Assembly: GCF_000972845.2 (NCBI RefSeq)
Contig: NC_040015.1
Coordinates: 5,482,091-5,546,090 of the forward strand
Reading direction: 5' to 3'
Length of the DNA stretch: 64,000 bases
Source of the DNA: Larimichthys crocea
Lineage: Eukaryota; Chordata; Actinopteri; Sciaenidae
Under the pieces are notes generated by a model. It searched no databases and was not told where the DNA came from. It saw only the letters and a list, made by a program, of their open reading frames with translations. Position numbers and translations under genes: made by a program. Position 1 is the first letter of the stretch, and each line of letters opens with the position of its first letter. Positions 59,300 to 64,000 of this stretch are shown here, piece after piece.

Positions 59300-60180
59300 C
59301 ACTCTGTATGTTGTAGTGCAGCCGGCTGGTCCTCCTCCTTCCCCGGCTGGAGTGGTAGATGCTCCGCACTGGTATAGCTATGCCATAAACCTGAAGCTGC
59401 AGCACATTACCTGCGGAGCTGTTCCGCTCCGTGCTATCCGCGTAACTGCTGCGACAGCATCCTGGTAAGGTATCCTCTTAACCAAAAGTTCATTCCTTGT
59501 GGAGTCGTGTGTAATTAACGCTTGTGTATTTGCAGACACTGGCGGACCAGGCTGCCCCTGCTCAGCCTGCTCGGACTCCACTGTAGACTGCTGCTTTGTG
59601 TTGCTTTGTATTAGTTATAGATTGCTTTGTGTTGCGTTGGTTTTAATTTTGTTTCTCTTTTTTGTACGTTATTTCATTTCAGTCTTTGAATTGGTTGTGT
59701 CTTTGTTTGTTGTTTTGGGTTAATTGCTGTACGGTATTTTGCGCCACTTGTTTTTTTTTATTTTTTTATTTTGTTTAGATTAAGTGACAACTGATTTAAT
59801 TTGATTTAAAATAGTTTAGACTGGCTGTTTGCCCCCTTCTCCCTTACTCTCCTCCTATTAAAGACACTCTATGATGTGATGTGGTGCACATTGTAGACTT
59901 GCGCATACACACCGGGATTGCTGTGATTTTCTTTATAAATTGATTGTGTTGCCTTGGGTTTGATTTTCCTGTCGTTGTATTATTTGGGGTTTATCTATAG
60001 TGTGTTTTCTTTTTGATATCATTTTGGAAATCTCCTGCACCTGTAGAAGTCAATTTAGTACAGTCTGTTGGAGGCTACGCACAGTCAGCTGTTTTGTTAT
60101 TCCTTGATTGTCACTTAGTTTTAAAAGATTAAATAAAATATTTTTTATACTGAAATCACATCTGCCTTTGTGTGCTACTT
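59300..60180 (+). other. Possible spliced transcript end with a 71-bp intron
   Basis: A textbook short intron fits 59465-59535: CTG|GTAAGG at the donor, branch-like ATTAAC, and GTATTTGCAG|ACA at the acceptor. Removing it joins one frame in phase (ending CCDSIL, continuing TLADQAAPAQ) to a TAG near 59586. T-rich DNA follows, with AATAAA at about 60133 that could serve as a 3' end. The region sits inside the retroelement nest, so it may be retroelement sequence rather than a host gene. The opposite strand also has an open frame (59581-59378). Confidence 0.3.
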
Positions 60181-60399
60181 GAACCTGTGTGACCCTAAGA
60201 CTCCCTTGGTGGAGTTCCTGGGGTTTAGGTCCCCCCAGGTGGCGTCAAGCTTTTCTATACTTACCCGTTAATACTGTGTCATCACCAGACCCACCCCGCT
60301 CACCACACATACATGAACGGCTGGTCAGTGGGCCCCAGGTCAGCTGCGGTTCCATTATGCTGTGTGTCGTATTCCTAGCTGAGTTAGGCTGGGAGCCAG
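60181..60399. other. Unassigned segment between retroelement pieces
   Basis: The minus strand reads TGGCTCCCAGCC one base after segment B, which would suit a primer-binding site for a minus-strand LTR element. Otherwise nothing recognised. Confidence 0.3.
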
Positions 60400-60486
60400 T
60401 GTGGCAAGTCTGCTGCCACCGTGAGTCCTACTCAGAATGTAAAGATACACCTGGGACCAGTAACCATTTAGATTAACCTTTATTCA
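60400..60486 (-). mobile_element. LTR-end segment B, right copy
   Basis: Matches 55902-55987 (TGTGGCAAGTCTGCTGCCAC ... TTTATTCAG). As the 5' LTR of the minus-strand gypsy element, its CA end would be followed by the candidate primer-binding site TGGCTCCCAGCC. Beyond 60486 the two copies diverge at a 12-bp A run. Confidence 0.5.
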
Positions 60487-60573
60487 GAAAAAAAAAAAAC
60501 CCACAATGCACTTCGTCTTGGACCTGTTTTTGTTTTAGGGACATGTGGAAGCCATCCCTTGAAGAGAGGCTTC

Positions 60574-60985
60574 TGTCAAAGTTTGGAGTTTGTTTCTGTG
60601 TTTCCTGTCTTATTTAGTTTTCTTTTTGTTTCCTTGTCTGTACGTTTTCTCTGTCTCTGTGTCTATGCCTTTTCTCTGTGTGTTCGTGTACAGATGTGTA
60701 TGTCTTGTTCTTCAGTGTGTCCCCTTTTTTCCGGACTCCCTAGCGTTTTTCCTAGTGTTTTATGATTCCTGGTTTTTGTATCTGTTCAGTTTTTGACCCT
60801 GCCTTTGCTTTAGCCCTTTTGTGTTTTTTTTCCTGGTTATCCAGGTTTGGTTAGTCTTTTTTGTGTCCTTTGGTTTTTTGAATCCTGCTCTGTTTTTCTT
60901 TGTGTTCATCCCTTGCCGTTTTGTTTGGTTATTAAAGTTAGCTGTTGTGCACTTGCCCGGATTTGGGTCCTTACCTGTAATCCCC
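60574..60985 (+). mobile_element. LTR-like segment A, right copy
   Basis: Begins TGTCAAAGTTTGGAGTTTG, matches the left copy for about 150 bp, and continues to an ATTAAA signal (60931) and GATTTGGGTCCTTACC, the usual 3' part of teleost LTRs of this style. TCCTGGACCCAGCAGG after it may be the start of a Gag frame cut off by the hAT relic. Confidence 0.5.
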
Positions 60986-61029
60986 TCAACTCAGTCCTGG
61001 ACCCAGCAGGCATTTCCATGTGGCCAGAC

Positions 61030-61561
61030 ATGGACCCGCATGAGCGCATTTTGAATGAAACTGACGCACTTTTCAGAGACAAGTGTTCTGTAACATTCTG
61101 GACAACGTCAGTGATCAAATGAAGGTTTGATCATTTCGGTGAGCTAGCTTTCCTTGGTTTGGTGGACTGTGCAAAAGTCAGTGAAATGTCACAACATTTT
61201 GATGACACGAAACTTCAGAGCCTGTCAAATATGCCAAGTTCTTTGACTTTGTGAAACTAAAGGCAGATCTCATCAGACTGTATAGCTCACAAACGTTGTG
61301 GGATGAATGTAAATCTCCTGGACAGTTTCCCAGCTGGCCCCGAAGAATCTCATTCAGACTGTTCCTGAGGCAACGAAGTTACTCCAGCTGGTCACTGTAC
61401 CTGCTATGACAGCGTCAGTGGAGCGGCCATTCTCAGCACTGAAAAGAATCAATACATACAATTGGAACAGGCCTGATCAAGGACGGCTTTCTAACCTGGC
61501 AGTGATCTCCACGGAGAGACTTTTAAAACTGAAAGAAGGGTTATGTTTCATAACCTATTAA
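61030..61561 (+). pseudogene. hAT transposase C-terminal relic
   Basis: The plus strand retains the dimerisation (hATC) region of a hAT transposase. Scraps reading LGLVDCAKVSEMSQHFDD, then KFFDFVKLKADLIRLYSSQT in shifted frames, lead into a clean frame: VPEATKLLQLV, the signature ASVERPFSALKRI (about 61412-61450), and GRLSNLAVISTERLLKLKE, to TAA at 61559-61561. The catalytic N-terminal two thirds and BED finger are absent, and frameshifts occur near 61125 and 61235. Non-functional; terminal repeats not found. Confidence 0.88.
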
Positions 61562-63351
61562 CTGCTGCCAATCAAATGGTGAATAATTTACTCTGTTGGG
61601 TTCATATATTAGATTAGATAGATTCTGATGGAGTCAATGCCTCACCAGCCATGAACCTCACTGCATCGCATGTCACTGCCCTGAGCATACCCCTGCACCC
61701 CTAGCAGAGAGATAGGGATGAATTCATCTCAGCCAGTGTTTCCCAGTTAAATAAAGTGCAACAACTGCAAGTGATTGTCCATTTGTGTCAGATTACAGAA
61801 GGGGGTGTATCTGACTCACTGAGGGAGGCATTATAGATTAATGACCACAGGCAGGAATGATTTCCTGTGTCTCTCTGTGGTACATTTCAGAGAAAGGAGT
61901 CTGCTGCTGAACGAGCTCCTCTGCAGAGCCAGTATGTCGTAAACTTGTCGTTTTTAGTCAAATTTGGCTGGATGGTTAATAACACTCTTCTTTAGTCTGA
62001 CAAACTCAGAACACATTTATTCTGACTGTACACAGATTTTAAACCAACACACTGTCTATCCAGACATCAGCTGTGGCTCGTGACACACAGATATGACAGA
62101 CTTCACAGATGCAGCTTATCTGGCTGATTTGACTTCTTGATAAGAATGTTCAACACATCAGAGAGCTTCCCTGCCCATAAAAGAATCTGTTTTGTCTGAG
62201 TCTATTAAGCTCTGTGGCACTCAGAGGACAAGTTGGTGATTGTGGTTAAGGCTATGGAGAGGCGGTCCAAGCTGCATCTTATTTATTCAGCACAGCAGTG
62301 TTAAGGTGTAAGAGATCTGACAGGCAGGCAGGCTGGCTGGGAACAGCTCTCATATGCGTGAATTATATTCTAATTTCACTGCCACCACTTGCCTTGATTA
62401 TATCTCCTCTTACAGCAGAGAGGGAATTAAACTCTATCAGCTGGAGAGCGCCGATGCAATCGGAGTGGATTGACATGTCAGTGGGCTCACCGCTGTATCC
62501 CTGCTGTCTATTGATTTTGGCATTTCTGATCTGCGGGACAAATTGATATGATTAAAACATGATGTAGCTTTGACACCAGCTCTTCAGTCATACATGAGAC
62601 TGGCATGCAGTGTCACATTGCTGGATAAGCATGTGGCGTGCAACTGCATTCACACAAAGTCCAGGAGAGCCTCTAGAGGGCGCTTTCATGTGCTTCACAG
62701 CCACCAGTGTTTCTCAGACATGCTTTGATGCAAAGGATGAGGCAAGGGTTGCTCAGTTGGAATCCCACTGCTAGATGTCAATAAATACAAGCTGGACTTT
62801 CAAGTAATTATGTCAATCACTAATACAGGAAGAGGACACAAAGGAACAGGATCACTAGCTAGCTTAGCATGAAGACAGCTAAAGCTCACTATTTGGATGT
62901 GTTTGCTGAATACATAAACAGAAGTGTACAGTTTTGTGGTTTTAAAAAAGGAGTTGCATGGCGTAACTTTTTCAGCAGCAGAGACTGTGCAGCTCCCCGA
63001 ATTTGAGGAATGATAACACCTTGAGGTTTGGTACCATTTACTAAAACTTGTGCTCAGTTACTAAATCCATCATTGCACACTAACTGGAGAAAGCAAAGGG
63101 TGGAACAATTGTTGTTCCAGCACATAACTCCAACTGGAACATTGCATTTTGGGTTTTGCATTTCTGTTAATCCGTTTCTGTAATCAATGAGCTTTAGAGC
63201 CGTTTGTAGAAGGTGCATGCTGCTGCAGGGGTTTTACTAAACCAGCTGTGAAAGACTGTGAGCCAGTTTTGAGTCTATATTGCATATTGATGATGGTGTG
63301 ATCGAATACATCAGAGCCACTATGGAACTTATTGTAATTTACTTGTGTGTA
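61562..63351. other. Spacer with an old repeat and a possible conserved block
   Basis: 62850-62985 is a decayed copy of the dispersed repeat at 8455 (TAGCTTAGCATGAAGACAG, TTTGTGGTTTTAAAAAAG). 62380-62560 is non-repetitive and includes a frame open for 82 codons without a domain. No gene. Confidence 0.4.
62670..62683 (+). promoter_or_regulatory. CTCF-like motif, one mismatch
   Basis: CCTCTAGAGGGCGC fits 13 of 14 positions of CCASYAGRKGGCRS (position 3 differs). Confidence 0.3.
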
Positions 63352-63785
63352 CACAGTAAATTTTGCAGTGTTAAATCAACACTTAAAATTAAATTTAACA
63401 CTGTGTCCGAGTGTATTTGGTCCTTATCAGAATTGGTGTTAAATTAACTCAAAATTGAGTAAAAAATTAACACTGGCTAACACTGGACAGTGTTAATGAA
63501 ACTTAACACTACAGGTTGAATAACTCTGAAAGAGTAAAAATGACTCTCAGCAGTGTTGAAAAGTTACTCTACTGTAGTGACAATTTAACTCTGATTCTAA
63601 TGCTTTTTAACACTGCATTGAGTTATTGAAGGTTAACACTGGAGGCTAATATAACTCAGAATAGTGTTAATTTACACACTAATGTGTTGATGATTTACTC
63701 TGTTGCAGTGAAAAAACAACTCAGGTAGAGTCAATTCCTAACACTGCACAGATAAATATGTAGTGTTATTTTTTTACACTGGTGT
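63352..63785. mobile_element. MITE-like element with AACACTG/CAGTGTT arrays
   Basis: Left end ACAGTAAATTTTGCAGTGTT and right end TTTTTTACACTGGTGT are related inverted ends. Between them AACACTG and its complement occur a dozen or more times in both directions, alternating with AACTC-type motifs. No coding capacity. Likely a non-autonomous DNA transposon; superfamily not assigned. Confidence 0.6.
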
Positions 63786-64000
63786 AGTGTCAAATTGCCT
63801 CCATCCAATAATCAATAAATAATAATTTAATACAAATGTACTATTGAATAAAACAAGTTACCACAAAAATGCATTAACCTTCTCACTTTTTATTGTACAA
63901 AAGCACTTTTTGAAGATGCATTTAACATTTGTAACCAACCTTTAGTTGTTCAAGAGCACTGAACTGTTCACGTTCTGCACTTTAGAAAAAAAAAAAAAAA
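63786..64000. other. Window end, AT-rich with terminal A run
   Basis: AT-rich, ends in a 15-bp A run at 63986-64000. Nothing else seen. Confidence 0.6.

Overview
The window looks like intergenic or intronic DNA from a spiny-rayed teleost fish. The clade is inferred, not proven. The support is the repeat fauna: V-SINEs, two kinds of Jockey-superfamily LINE, Tc1/mariner and hAT DNA elements, teleost-type LTRs, a Gmr1-like Ty3/gypsy element, and many long (CA)n, (TA)n and (GATA)n tracts. I found no complete host protein-coding gene, rRNA, real tRNA gene, operon or CRISPR. Most long reading frames are repeat-derived or chance.

Layout. 0-8 kb: low-complexity-poor DNA with a 508-bp solo LTR and an L2-type LINE tail near 3 kb, CA/TG tracts, and a GC-richer, non-repetitive stretch at 7.2-8.1 kb. 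8.4-15 kb: a teleost dispersed repeat containing a V-SINE, a second V-SINE with an 11-bp target duplication, a third SINE head, and old LINE scraps. 15.7-22.9 kb: mostly quiet, with a Tc1-like relic, an LTR-like segment and a small hAT-type element. 23.08-24.37 kb: a 1.3-kb minisatellite whose 17/19-bp unit carries a palindromic E-box. 25.9-35.5 kb: a perfectly framed LINE reverse-transcriptase fragment with one stop, a second LINE type, a compact DR1+CRE motif pair, a reverse SINE and a textbook hAT MITE. 36-44 kb: a MITE-like element and a Tc1 transposase relic.

44.7-46.3 kb holds the most striking structure: a 1,316-bp foldback element with 561-bp inverted arms that differ by about one base, inserted into a LINE 3' UTR with a short target duplication. 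Each arm carries a consensus-quality CTCF core, and the two are convergent.

52.3-61.6 kb is a nest of retroelements: a 474-bp solo LTR, a LINE split by a 335-bp solo LTR, and a decayed minus-strand Ty3/gypsy element whose integrase lies upstream of its reverse transcriptase. That order, with a SCAN-like Gag segment, marks the Gmr1 group. A 606-bp solo LTR sits inside it, paired LTR remnants lie around it, and a hAT transposase C-terminus follows. A good 71-bp GT-AG intron candidate lies at 59.5 kb. The last kilobase has a MITE-like cluster of AACACTG motifs.

The genes do not work together as a pathway. The biology visible here is successive transposition, solo-LTR formation, tandem-repeat growth, and possible regulatory content carried by or lying between repeats.
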